From NCBI GenBank assembly GCA_938005655.1, contig CALLNA010000167.1, positions 1 through 18,379 on the forward strand: DNA of 18,379 nucleotides, in the 5' to 3' direction. Within the stretch, counting starts at the first letter, position 1; every line of letters begins with the position of its first letter. The notes beneath the pieces were generated by a model that made no database searches, had not been told where the DNA came from, and saw only the letters and a list, made by a program, of their open reading frames with translations. The position numbers and the translations under genes were made by a program. Positions 7,123-14,224 of this stretch are shown piece by piece. This DNA is from an uncultured Novosphingobium sp. Its GTDB lineage: Bacteria; Pseudomonadota; Alphaproteobacteria; Sphingomonadales; Sphingomonadaceae.

Positions 7123-8928
7123 ATGCTGATGAACACCCATGAAGCGCGCCTCGCCGCCCTGCGCGAGGAGCTGAAGCGCCAGGGGCTCGACGGTTTCGTC
7201 GTGCCGATCTCCGACGAGCACATGAGCGAGTACGTCGGCGGCTATGCCCAGCGGCTGCACTGGCTGACCGGGTTCAACGGCTCGGCGGGCACGGCGGCGG
7301 TGCTGGCAGACGAGGCGGCGATCTTCGTCGACGGGCGCTATACCCTGCAAGTGCGCGACCAGGTCGACGGGCGGTTCTACGCCTATGAGAACGTGCCCGA
7401 GACCAGCCCCGCCGAATGGCTCGGCGAGCATGTCCCGGAAGGGGCGCGGATCGGCTTCGATCCCTGGCTCCACGGCAAGGCCTGGGCCGAGCGCGCGGGC
7501 AAGGCACTGGCGGGCAGGGGCGCGACGCTGGTGCCCGTCGCCAGCAACCCGATCGACGCGATCTGGGCGGACCGGCCGCAGCCCTCGCTCGCCCCGGCCG
7601 AGGTCCATGACCTGGCCTATGCCGGCGTCTCCAGCGAGGAGAAGCGCAGCACGGTGGCCCAGTGGCTCGGCGAAAAGGGCCTCGACGCCGCGGTGATCGC
7701 CGCACTCGATTCGATCGCCTGGCTGCTCAACATCCGGGGGACGGACGTCGAGCGCACGCCGGTCACCCTGTCCTTCGTCCTGGCCCATGCCGACGGCACG
7801 GCCGACCTGTTCATCGCGCCCGAGAAGGTCACGCCGGAGTTGCGCGCCCATCTCGGCAACGCGGTGCGGATCGCGGACGATTCCGCCTTCGTCCCCGCCT
7901 TGCAGGCCCTCGCCGGCAAGCGCGTCGCGGTCGATCCCGACAGCGCGGTCCAGGCGGTGTTCGGCGTGCTGGGCGAGGCCGGGGCCGAGGTGGTCGGGGA
8001 GCGCGACCCTTGCGTCCTCCCCAAGGCGACCAAGAACCCGGTCGAGCAGGCCGGCCACCGCGCCGCCCAGGCCCGCGACGGCGCGGCGCTGACGCGGTTC
8101 CTGCACTGGCTCTCGGTCGAGGGGCCGAAGGGCGGCGTCACCGAGATCGCCGCCGCCGACCGCCTCCACCAGTTCCGCCGCGAGGCCGGGGACCTGCGCG
8201 ACCTCTCGTTCGACACAATCTCCGGCAGCGGGCCGAACGGGGCGATCGTCCACTATCGGGTCAGCGAGGAGACCAACCGCACCCTGCCGCCCGGCAGCGT
8301 CTATCTGGTCGACAGCGGCGGGCAGTATCCGGACGGCACGACCGACGTGACCCGCACCGTCTGGATCGGCCCCGGCGCGCCGCCGGGCGAGGTTCGGGAC
8401 CGCTTCACCCGCGTCCTTAAGGGCCATATCGCGCTGGCCCGCGCGACCTTTCCCCGGGGCACGGCCGGGCACCAGCTCGACGCGCTGGCCCGGTCCCACC
8501 TGTGGCAGGCCGGGCTCGACTATGCCCACGGCACCGGCCACGGCGTCGGCAGCTTCCTCTCGGTCCACGAAGGGCCGCAGCGGATCGGCAAGGCGGCAGG
8601 CGGCCAAGGCGGGACCGGGCAGGAACTGCTGCCCGGCATGATCCTCTCCAACGAGCCCGGCTACTACAAGACCGGCGACTACGGCATCCGCATCGAGAAC
8701 CTCCAGCTCGTCGAGCCGCGCGAGATCGCCGGGGCCGAGGGCGAGTACCTCGGCTTCGAGACGCTGACCTTCGCCCCGATCGGCCGCGCCCTGGTCGATC
8801 CCGCCCTGCTCGACGGCGACGAGCGCGCCTGGTGGAACGCCTACCACGCCCGGGTGATGGAAGTGGTCGGCCCGCAGCTTGCGGGTGGCGCGCGCGCCTG
8901 GCTCGCGGCAGAGTGCGCGCCGCTGTGA
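7123..8928 (+). CDS. Xaa-Pro aminopeptidase (M24B, three-domain type)
   Basis: This metallo-aminopeptidase removes N-terminal residues that precede proline, completing the breakdown of proline-containing peptides. At 601 residues it has the long, three-domain architecture seen in eukaryotic APP1/XPNPEP1: two creatinase-like N-terminal domains (opening with RLAALREELKRQGLDGFVVP and LTGFNGSAGTAAVL), then the pita-bread catalytic domain and a C-terminal M24 extension (about 550-601, TFAPIGRALVDP...). All five dinuclear metal ligands are present: D397 (LVDSGGQ), D408 (TTDVTRT), H473 (GTGHGVGSFL), E511 (SNEPGYY) and E525 (IRIENLQLV). Starts at GTG 7114, ATG 7123 and ATG 7129 are all possible. I chose 7123, with GGGG about 10 nt upstream, but the evidence is weak. 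The VOC gene follows after 20 bp. No signal peptide is seen, so it is cytoplasmic. Confidence 0.95.
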   Translation: MLMNTHEARLAALREELKRQGLDGFVVPISDEHMSEYVGGYAQRLHWLTGFNGSAGTAAVLADEAAIFVDGRYTLQVRDQVDGRFYAYENVPETSPAEWLGEHVPEGARIGFDPWLHGKAWAERAGKALAGRGATLVPVASNPIDAIWADRPQPSLAPAEVHDLAYAGVSSEEKRSTVAQWLGEKGLDAAVIAALDSIAWLLNIRGTDVERTPVTLSFVLAHADGTADLFIAPEKVTPELRAHLGNAVRIADDSAFVPALQALAGKRVAVDPDSAVQAVFGVLGEAGAEVVGERDPCVLPKATKNPVEQAGHRAAQARDGAALTRFLHWLSVEGPKGGVTEIAAADRLHQFRREAGDLRDLSFDTISGSGPNGAIVHYRVSEETNRTLPPGSVYLVDSGGQYPDGTTDVTRTVWIGPGAPPGEVRDRFTRVLKGHIALARATFPRGTAGHQLDALARSHLWQAGLDYAHGTGHGVGSFLSVHEGPQRIGKAAGGQGGTGQELLPGMILSNEPGYYKTGDYGIRIENLQLVEPREIAGAEGEYLGFETLTFAPIGRALVDPALLDGDERAWWNAYHARVMEVVGPQLAGGARAWLAAECAPL

Positions 8929-8948
8929 GCGCATAAGGAGAGAGGATC

Positions 8949-9332
8949 ATGCCGGTTGCCCACGTCACCTTCGGGACCAACGACCTCGACCGGGGCGCCA
9001 GGTTCTACGACGCGGTCATGGCCGAGTTCGGCGGCGTGCGCTCGTTCGGCCACGACAAGGCGATCGGCTGGGCCTTTCCCGAGGGCGGGGTCTCGATCGG
9101 CATCACCTATCCCTTCGACGGGAACGCGGCGCAGGTCGGCAACGGCACGATGTTCGCGCTGATGGCGGCGGACGAGGACCAGGTGCGCCGGGTCCATGCC
9201 GCTGCCCTGGCCAACGGCGGGAGCTGCGAGGGGCCGCCGGGCCTGCGCCCCAACGGCTTCTACGCGGCCTATTACCGCGACCCCGACGGCAACAAGCTCA
9301 ACGCCTTCTGCGTGCCGGCCCAGGCGGGATGA
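8949..9332 (+). CDS. VOC-fold (glyoxalase/bleomycin-resistance-like) protein
   Basis: This small cytoplasmic protein of 127 residues has the vicinal-oxygen-chelate fold. The opening AHVTFGTNDLDRGARFYDAV is the typical first beta-alpha unit with a possible metal ligand at H5, and AAYYRDPDGNKLNAFCVP is the closing strand. In true glyoxalase I the last motif carries a metal-binding Glu; here that position reads KLNAF, so the metal site is incomplete or different and no substrate can be named. The start at 8949 has a strong AAGGAGAGAGG site. It lies 20 bp after the aminopeptidase stop and is probably co-transcribed, without an obvious functional link. Such proteins range from dioxygenases to antibiotic binders. 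Confidence 0.9.
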   Translation: MPVAHVTFGTNDLDRGARFYDAVMAEFGGVRSFGHDKAIGWAFPEGGVSIGITYPFDGNAAQVGNGTMFALMAADEDQVRRVHAAALANGGSCEGPPGLRPNGFYAAYYRDPDGNKLNAFCVPAQAG

Positions 9333-9395
9333 GCGCCCGGCTGAGCGCCCCGCCGCCCGCGCCGATTTCCGCCATATGAACGGACCCGCGAGATT

Positions 9396-9443
9396 GCGAC
9401 AAATGGCGACAAAATACCCCTTCCCCGGCATATTCGCGCGACA
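9396..9443 (+). promoter_or_regulatory. Candidate tandem operator and promoter of the EF-hand/two-component cluster
   Basis: GCGACAAA occurs twice as a direct repeat at 9396-9403 and 9406-9413, exactly 10 bp apart. The core GCGACA returns at 9438-9443, 32 bp (three helical turns) further. A possible promoter overlaps: GCGACA (9406-9411) as -35 and CATATT (9429-9434) as -10, 17 bp apart, each 4/6 to consensus. Direct repeats at 10-11 bp are the usual target layout of OmpR/PhoB-family regulators such as the one encoded at 10195. Confidence 0.45.
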
Positions 9444-9484
9444 GGCGGGGCGTAGAACCGTGACTGGAAGCCGCGCGGTCAAGG

Positions 9485-9534
9485 TTCCCCTTCCCCCTCC
9501 CTCCCCGCCGTGCGGCTTCCTTCCCATCCCCTCG
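9485..9534 (+). other. Pyrimidine-rich leader before the EF-hand gene
   Basis: About 50 nt just upstream of the ribosome binding site are almost all C and T on the plus strand, with one purine-containing interruption near 9507-9515. If transcribed, it would form an unstructured C-rich leader. No open frame or hairpin explains it. Confidence 0.45.
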
Positions 9535-9543
9535 GAGAACTCG

Positions 9544-10170
9544 ATGAAGCCCCTCTTCCTCGGCATTTCGGCAGCCGCCCTGGCGATTGCCGGCGCGGCC
9601 TATGCCGCCACCGCTCCCGGCGACGCCGCCCCGGCTGTCGCTCCCGCTCACGGTCACGCCCATGGCGCCGATCGCGACCGCGTCGTCACCCGCGCCGAAG
9701 CGCAGGACCAGGCCGCCAAGGTCTTCGCCCGCCTCGACGTCAACCACGACGGCAAGCTCGACAGCTCCGACCGCGAGGCGCAGCGCGCCCAGCGCCAGCA
9801 GGCCCGCTTCGACCGCCTCGACACGAACAAGGACGGCCAGCTCTCGCGCGAGGAGTTCGCCGCCCGGCCCGCGCCGGGCGCGGACGGCGCTCGCCCCGGC
9901 ATGACCGGCCATCGCTTCGGTCATGGTCGCGGCCACGGCATGATGGGCGGGCGCAAGGCCGACGCCAATGGCGACCGTTCGCTCACCCAGGCCGAGTTCG
10001 TCGATGCCGCGCTGCGCCGCTTCGACCGGATCGACGCCAACCACGACGGCCGGATCACCCCCGACGAGCGCCAGGCCGCACACCGGGAGATGCGCCGCGG
10101 CCGGCACGACCGCGCGGGCACCCCCGGCGCGCCGCCGCCGCCCCCACCGTCGCCGCAGCCGGCCAACTGA
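9544..10170 (+). CDS. Secreted EF-hand protein
   Basis: This 208-residue exported protein probably binds Ca2+ in the periplasm. Residues 1-22 form a signal peptide (KPLFLGISAAALAIAGAAYA, cleaved near AYA-AT). A His-rich patch, HGHAHG (36-41), follows. Four EF-hand loops are visible: D65-D76 (DVNHDGKLDSSD), D93-E104 (DTNKDGQLSREE), D140-E151 (DANGDRSLTQAE) and D164-E175 (DANHDGRITPDE). Loop 1 ends in Asp instead of Glu, and loop 3 has Arg where Gly normally sits at position 6, so loops 2 and 4 look strongest. A Gly/His/Met-rich spacer (GHRFGHGRGHGMMGGR, 122-137) splits the pairs and might bind other metals. The tail is basic, then polyproline. The start at 9544 has GGAGA well placed. It leads a two-component cluster, 24 bp before the regulator. 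Confidence 0.9.
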   Translation: MKPLFLGISAAALAIAGAAYAATAPGDAAPAVAPAHGHAHGADRDRVVTRAEAQDQAAKVFARLDVNHDGKLDSSDREAQRAQRQQARFDRLDTNKDGQLSREEFAARPAPGADGARPGMTGHRFGHGRGHGMMGGRKADANGDRSLTQAEFVDAALRRFDRIDANHDGRITPDERQAAHREMRRGRHDRAGTPGAPPPPPPSPQPAN

Positions 10171-10194
10171 CGGAAGGACGCGAAGCCGCAACGC

Positions 10195-10929
10195 ATGAGC
10201 GAGACCGCACCGATCAAGCTGCTCCTCGTCGACGACGAGGCGGCCCTGCGCGAGCCCCTGGCGGAATACCTCTCCCGCCAGGGGTTCGCGGTCACGCAGG
10301 CGGCCAGCGCCGCCGACGCGCGGACCCGCCTGCGCGACGAGACCCCCGACCTCGCCCTGCTCGACATCATGATGCCGGGCGAGGACGGCCTCTCGCTCTG
10401 CCGCCACCTGACCGAGGCGCGGGCGATCCCGACGATCTTCCTCACCGCCAAGGGCGAGGCGACCGACCGCATCGTCGGGCTGGAGATCGGCGCCGACGAC
10501 TACGTGGTGAAGCCGTTCGAGCCGCGCGAGCTGGTCGCCCGCATCCGCTCGGTCCTGCGCCGCGCCGCGCGCGGCCCGGTGGACAAGCAGGAGAACGAGG
10601 ACTTCCTGTTCGACAACTGGCGGCTCGACCCGCTCAAGCGCCGCCTGATCGATCCCGAGGGCGCGGTCGTGCCGATCTCCTCGGCCGAGTTCCGCCTGCT
10701 CATGGCCTTCCTCGAGCATCCCCGCCAGGTGCTCGACCGCGACCGCCTGCTCGACATGGTCCAGGGCCGCGAGGCGCACCTGTTCGACCGCGCGGTGGAC
10801 AACCAGGTCAGCCGCCTGCGCCGCAAGATCGAGGTGGACAGCCGCAATCCGCAATTGATCCAGACCGTCTGGGGCGGCGGCTACATGCTCGCCGCCGACG
10901 TGCGCCGCGCGCCGGGCGACGATTCCTGA
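10195..10929 (+). CDS. OmpR-family response regulator
   Basis: This 244-residue transcription factor is activated by phosphotransfer, presumably from the kinase encoded next. The receiver domain (about 7-118) has the acidic pair D13/D14 (LLVDDE), phosphoacceptor D57 (LALLDIMMPGEDG), T84 (FLTAK) and K106 (VVKPFEP). The C-terminal winged helix (about 140-236) shows SSAEFRLLMAFLEHPRQVLD, the recognition-helix region DRAVDNQVSRLRRKIE, and the wing QTVWGGGYML. The start at 10195 has GGAAGGA about 16 nt upstream, rather far, so translation may partly depend on coupling with the EF-hand gene. Its stop TGA overlaps an ATG (TGATG) that opens a 7-codon mini-ORF reaching the kinase start. The GCGACAAA repeats upstream of the cluster are the natural candidate for its binding site. 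Confidence 0.96.
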   Translation: MSETAPIKLLLVDDEAALREPLAEYLSRQGFAVTQAASAADARTRLRDETPDLALLDIMMPGEDGLSLCRHLTEARAIPTIFLTAKGEATDRIVGLEIGADDYVVKPFEPRELVARIRSVLRRAARGPVDKQENEDFLFDNWRLDPLKRRLIDPEGAVVPISSAEFRLLMAFLEHPRQVLDRDRLLDMVQGREAHLFDRAVDNQVSRLRRKIEVDSRNPQLIQTVWGGGYMLAADVRRAPGDDS

Positions 10930-10952
10930 TGACGACGCGGAACACGCGATGA
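10929..10952 (+). other. Seven-codon mini-ORF bridging regulator and kinase
   Basis: The ATG at 10929 overlaps the regulator stop (TGATG) and encodes MTTRNTR. Its stop TGA at 10950-10952 overlaps the kinase ATG at 10949-10951 (ATGA). It is far too short for a conventional gene and has no strong ribosome binding site of its own. It could pass terminating ribosomes from the regulator to the kinase start, or arise by chance in the 19-bp spacer. Confidence 0.35.
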
Positions 10953-12358
10953 AGCTCGCGCCGGGCCGCCTCTGGCCGAGCAGCCTCAAGAGCCAGGTGC
11001 TGCTGACGATCGGCCTGGCCCTGCTGCTGGCCCAGGCGCTCAACGCCGCGCTGATCTATCGCGTCCAGTCCGAGCGGCGCGACATGGCCCTGCTCCACGC
11101 CGCGGCCTTCCGCCTGCTGATCGGCACCCGCGGCGACAGCATGATCGCGACCGCCTATCCGCGCCAGCGCCGGGCGATCGAGGGCGGCGGCGGCTTCCGG
11201 CTCGACGAGGCGGTCCAGGCCCCGACCCGCGCCGGGGAGAAGCTGGACCGCCGCGCCGCGGACGACCTGCGCCGGGTCCTGGCCGAGCAGAACATCGTCA
11301 CCGACGCGGTCCAGGTCACCCGGCGCAAGGTCGCGGACGACCGCCCCGCGTTGGTCCGCCTCGCCCGCCGCCTGGAGATCGCCCAGAGCCTGCGGAACGA
11401 CCAGCGGATCCTGATCGCGGCGATCCGCCGGCCGGGCGACCGCGACTGGCTCGTCGCCCGCGTGCTGGTGCCGGGGGACGACGCCGGGCTGCTCTATTCG
11501 CTGCTGGGGCAGACCCTGCTGACCTACCTCGTCCTGGTCGGCGCCGTCGCGCTGATCCTGCGGCGGATCACCAAGCCGCTCGCCGCGCTGACCGGGCGGC
11601 TCGACCGCTTCGCCCAGACCCGCGACCTCGAAGGCCAGCTCGCGCCCGAGGGGCCGAGCGACGTCCAGCGGCTGATCGTCGCGCACAACGCGATGGAGGA
11701 CCGCATCGCCGCCCTGCTCGACGAGAAGGACGTGATGCTCGGCGCGATCGGCCACGACCTCAAGACCCCGCTCGCCGCGCTCCGGGTGCGGATCGAATCG
11801 GTCGAGGACGAGACCGAGCGGGCCAAGATGGCCGCGACGATCGAGGACATCGTCCGCTCGCTCGACGACATCCTCTCGCTGGCCCGCGTCGGCCGGTCGA
11901 GCGACCCCAAGGAGCCGACCGAGCTCTCCGCCCTCGTCGCCTCGATCGTCGAGGACTACGAGGACATGGGCGAGAACGTGATCCTGGGCGACACCCAGCG
12001 GATCGTGATCCCGCTGCGCTCGACCTGGCTGCGCCGGGCGGTCCGCAACCTGATCGGCAACGCCCTGCGCTACGGCAGGCAGGCGCGGGTCCAGCTCATG
12101 CGCGAAGGCCAGGCGGCGGTGATCCGGATCGACGACGACGGCCCCGGCATCCCCGCCGACCGGATCGCGACCATGCTGGAGCCGTTCAAGCGCGGCGAGC
12201 CCTCGCGCAACACCGAGACCGGCGGGGCCGGCCTCGGCCTGACCCTGGCGCGGGCCATCGCCGAGCAGCACGGCGGCAGCCTGACCATCGCCAACCGCCG
12301 CGGCGGCGGCGGCAAGGTCGAAGGCCTGACCGCGACGCTGCGGCTGCCGCTGAGCTGA
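10949..12358 (+). CDS. Sensor histidine kinase (EnvZ-like)
   Basis: This 469-residue inner-membrane kinase is the likely partner of the preceding regulator. TM1 is about residues 15-37 (VLLTIGLALLLAQALNAALI), followed by a periplasmic sensor region of about 140 residues with no recognised fold and rich in Arg and Asp. TM2 is about 182-205 and leads into a HAMP domain (ITKPLAALTGRLDRFAQ). The HisKA motif GHDLKTPLAALR places the phosphorylated His at 269. The ATPase domain shows the N box (RNLIGNALRYG), the D box (DDDGPGIP), an F-like box (LEPFKRGEP) and the G2 box (GGAGLGLTLA). GHDLKTPL is typical of the EnvZ-type subgroup. No Shine-Dalgarno of quality precedes the ATG at 10949, which fits coupling to upstream translation. 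The signal is unknown; the adjacent EF-hand protein suggests cation or envelope status. Confidence 0.95.
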   Translation: MKLAPGRLWPSSLKSQVLLTIGLALLLAQALNAALIYRVQSERRDMALLHAAAFRLLIGTRGDSMIATAYPRQRRAIEGGGGFRLDEAVQAPTRAGEKLDRRAADDLRRVLAEQNIVTDAVQVTRRKVADDRPALVRLARRLEIAQSLRNDQRILIAAIRRPGDRDWLVARVLVPGDDAGLLYSLLGQTLLTYLVLVGAVALILRRITKPLAALTGRLDRFAQTRDLEGQLAPEGPSDVQRLIVAHNAMEDRIAALLDEKDVMLGAIGHDLKTPLAALRVRIESVEDETERAKMAATIEDIVRSLDDILSLARVGRSSDPKEPTELSALVASIVEDYEDMGENVILGDTQRIVIPLRSTWLRRAVRNLIGNALRYGRQARVQLMREGQAAVIRIDDDGPGIPADRIATMLEPFKRGEPSRNTETGGAGLGLTLARAIAEQHGGSLTIANRRGGGGKVEGLTATLRLPLS

Positions 12359-12396
12359 ACCTCACCCCCACCCGCAGGCGGGAGGGAAGGTTCAGC
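12354..12396. terminator. Hairpin between convergent kinase and DUF853 genes, containing both stop codons
   Basis: GCTGAACCT (12354-12362) and AGGTTCAGC (12388-12396) form a perfect 9-bp stem, with an inner CCCGC-AGG-CGGG hairpin. The arms contain the kinase stop (12356-12358) and the minus-strand ATPase stop (12392-12394). No T run follows on either strand, so it may act as a bidirectional transcript-end structure rather than a classical intrinsic terminator. Confidence 0.55.
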
Positions 12397-13966
12397 GCAG
12401 CAGCCCGCCGAGCAGGCCGCGCGCGAAGCGGCCGAGCGCCGCGCCGCCCAGGGCCGTGCCGATCGTGCCCGCAACCGCGCTCGCCGCCGAGGCGCCGATG
12501 TTGCCGCTCGACTTCTTGCCCGACAGGCTGCGCGCGACCATGGTCCCGGCCGAGGCCGCCGCCGCGCCGAGCGCGGCCTTGCCGGCCTTCTCCCACAGCG
12601 ACGGCGACTGGCGCGGCTGGGCGCGCTGGGCCTCGACGCCCTGCTCCTGCACCACCTGGGCGGCGGCGGCGGCGTCCTGCGCCTTCTTGGCCAGGACCTC
12701 GGCGGCGGATTCGCGGTTGATCGTCGAATCGTACTTGCCGCCGAAGGGGCTGATCGACTGGATGATCGCCCGCTCCTTCGGCGTCACCGGGCCGAGCCGC
12801 GAGCGCGGCGGGGCGACCAGGGTGCGCTGGACCACGGTCGGCGCGCCGTCGTCGTCGAGCGTCGAGACCAGCGCCTCGCCCACCTTCAACTCGGTGATCG
12901 CCTTCGCCACGTCCAGCTCGGGGTTGATCCGGAAAGTCTCGGCCGCCGCCTTGATCGCGCGCTGGTCGCGCGGGGTGAAGGCGCGCAGCGCGTGCTGGAC
13001 GCGGTTGCCGAGCTGGCCGGCGATCTTCTCCGGGATGTCGATCGGGTTCTGGGTCACGAAATAGACGCCGACGCCCTTGGAGCGGATCAGGCGGACGACC
13101 TGCTCGACCTTGTCGAACAGCGCCTGGGGCGCGTCGTCAAACAGCAGGTGCGCCTCGTCGAAGAAGAAGACCAGGGTGGGCTTCTCCGGATCGCCGACCT
13201 CGGGCAGGGCCTCGAACAGCTCGGACAGCAGCCAGAGCAGGAAGGTCGCGTAGAGCTTGGGGCTCTGCATCAGCTTGTCGGCGGCGAGGATGTTGACCAT
13301 GCCGCGACCCTGCTCGTCGGTCTTGAGGAAGTCGTTCACCTCGAAGGCCGGCTCACCGAAGAAGCGGTCGGCACCCTGGCTCTCGAAGGCGAGGAGCTGG
13401 CGCTGGATCGTACCGACGCTGGCCTTGGAGACGTTGCCGTACTTGGTCGCCAGGGTGCCCGCCTGCTCGGCGCAGACCATCAGCACCGATTGCAGGTCCT
13501 CCATGTCGAGCAGCAGCAGGCCGTTGTCGTCGGCATAGCGGAAGGCGATCTGGAGCACGCCCTCCTGCGTCTCGTTGAGGCCCATCAGGCGGGAGAGCAG
13601 CAGCGGCCCCATCTCGGAGATCGTCGTGCGGATCGGGTGGCCCTGCTCGCCGTAGAGGTCCCAGAACACCGCCGGGTTGTCGCGATAGGCGTAATCGGTG
13701 ATGCCGATCTCCTTGGCCCGCGCCTCCAGCACGTCGGCGTGCTTGAACTCGTGGCTGCCGGCCATGCAGATGCCGGAAAGGTCACCCTTCACATCGGCGA
13801 GGAAGACCGGCACGCCCGCGGCCGAGAACTGCTCGGCCATGGTTTGCAGCGTCACCGTCTTGCCGGTGCCGGTCGCCCCGGCGACCAGGCCGTGGCGGTT
13901 GGCCCGCCCCAGCTTCAGCACCTGCCGTTCGCCATTGCTGGCAAGCCCGATGAAGATATCGTCCAT
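12392..13966 (-). CDS. HerA-like ATPase / DUF853 (YjgR-type) protein
   Basis: This 524-residue predicted cytoplasmic ATPase belongs to the DUF853 branch of the HerA/FtsK superfamily, represented by E. coli YjgR, whose role is not established. Walker A is GATGTGKT (30-37), and Walker B is LVFFFDEAH (265-273) with D270/E271. Downstream, [20 protein letters not shown] resembles the sensor and Arg-finger region of HerA-type motors. [13 protein letters not shown] N-terminal strands and [14 protein letters not shown] are characteristic of the family. The last 60 residues or so are Ala/Gly-rich and hydrophobic (for example [20 protein letters not shown]), possibly a membrane-associating tail. The start at 13966 has GGAG six nt upstream. 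There is no nuclease (NurA) neighbour, so a DNA-end-processing HerA role is not supported by context. The gene stands alone, divergent from pabBC. Confidence 0.92.
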   Translation of the reverse strand: MDDIFIGLASNGERQVLKLGRANRHGLVAGATGTGKTVTLQTMAEQFSAAGVPVFLADVKGDLSGICMAGSHEFKHADVLEARAKEIGITDYAYRDNPAVFWDLYGEQGHPIRTTISEMGPLLLSRLMGLNETQEGVLQIAFRYADDNGLLLLDMEDLQSVLMVCAEQAGTLATKYGNVSKASVGTIQRQLLAFESQGADRFFGEPAFEVNDFLKTDEQGRGMVNILAADKLMQSPKLYATFLLWLLSELFEALPEVGDPEKPTLVFFFDEAHLLFDDAPQALFDKVEQVVRLIRSKGVGVYFVTQNPIDIPEKIAGQLGNRVQHALRAFTPRDQRAIKAAAETFRINPELDVAKAITELKVGEALVSTLDDDGAPTVVQRTLVAPPRSRLGPVTPKERAIIQSISPFGGKYDSTINRESAAEVLAKKAQDAAAAAQVVQEQGVEAQRAQPRQSPSLWEKAGKAALGAAAASAGTMVARSLSGKKSSGNIGASAASAVAGTIGTALGGAALGRFARGLLGGLLR

Positions 13967-14004
13967 GAAGCGCTCCGCGTTGCTCTTTGCCGGGGGTTGT
14001 AATC

Positions 14005-14017
14005 AGGGGTTTCCCCT
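14005..14017. repeat. Short perfect hairpin AGGGG-TTT-CCCCT
   Basis: A 5-bp perfect stem with a 3-nt loop lies 39 nt upstream of the DUF853 start codon, in the relatively AT-rich divergent region that must hold promoters for both flanking genes. It might be an operator or a leader hairpin; it may also be incidental. Confidence 0.3.
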
Positions 14018-14094
14018 CATGCGAGCAGCTTTTTGGCAATGTCTCAGTTTGAATTTCGGCTTACGGCCTCATTACCGACGTTCCCCTCCCCGTT

Positions 14095-14123
14095 CGTAAC
14101 CCCGGACTTGATCCGGGGCGACG
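14095..14123. repeat. Palindromic intergenic repeat, single-arm copy
   Basis: CGTAACCCCGGACTTGATCC followed by GGGGCGACG is one arm of the repeat family seen at 668, 7000 and 18327. No matching second arm is found within 100 bp. The arm itself is dyad symmetric (CCCCGGA...TCCGGGG). It sits in the divergent region between the DUF853 gene and pabBC. Confidence 0.75.
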
Positions 14124-14224
14124 AGGTTTGCGATGATGTCCGCTTCCGGCCCGGAAACCGAAGTTGAAACCGAGACGCTGCCAGCTTTTTGCATCGCGGC
14201 CACGCGGCGACTAAAGGCGCTGCG

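Noticed and set aside
7078..8934. Minus-strand open frame of 618 codons over the aminopeptidase gene
   Set aside because: It is a mirror frame of a gene whose five metal ligands are intact. Its composition is that of a shadow frame.
12392..13966. HerA-NurA type defence or DNA-end-processing system
   Set aside because: The ATPase belongs to the DUF853/YjgR branch and has no nuclease or other defence gene beside it.
14189..14224. TTG start extending the PabB-PabC fusion by 12 residues
   Set aside because: The ATG at 14225 has an acceptable ribosome site, and the added residues do not resemble the family N-terminus.
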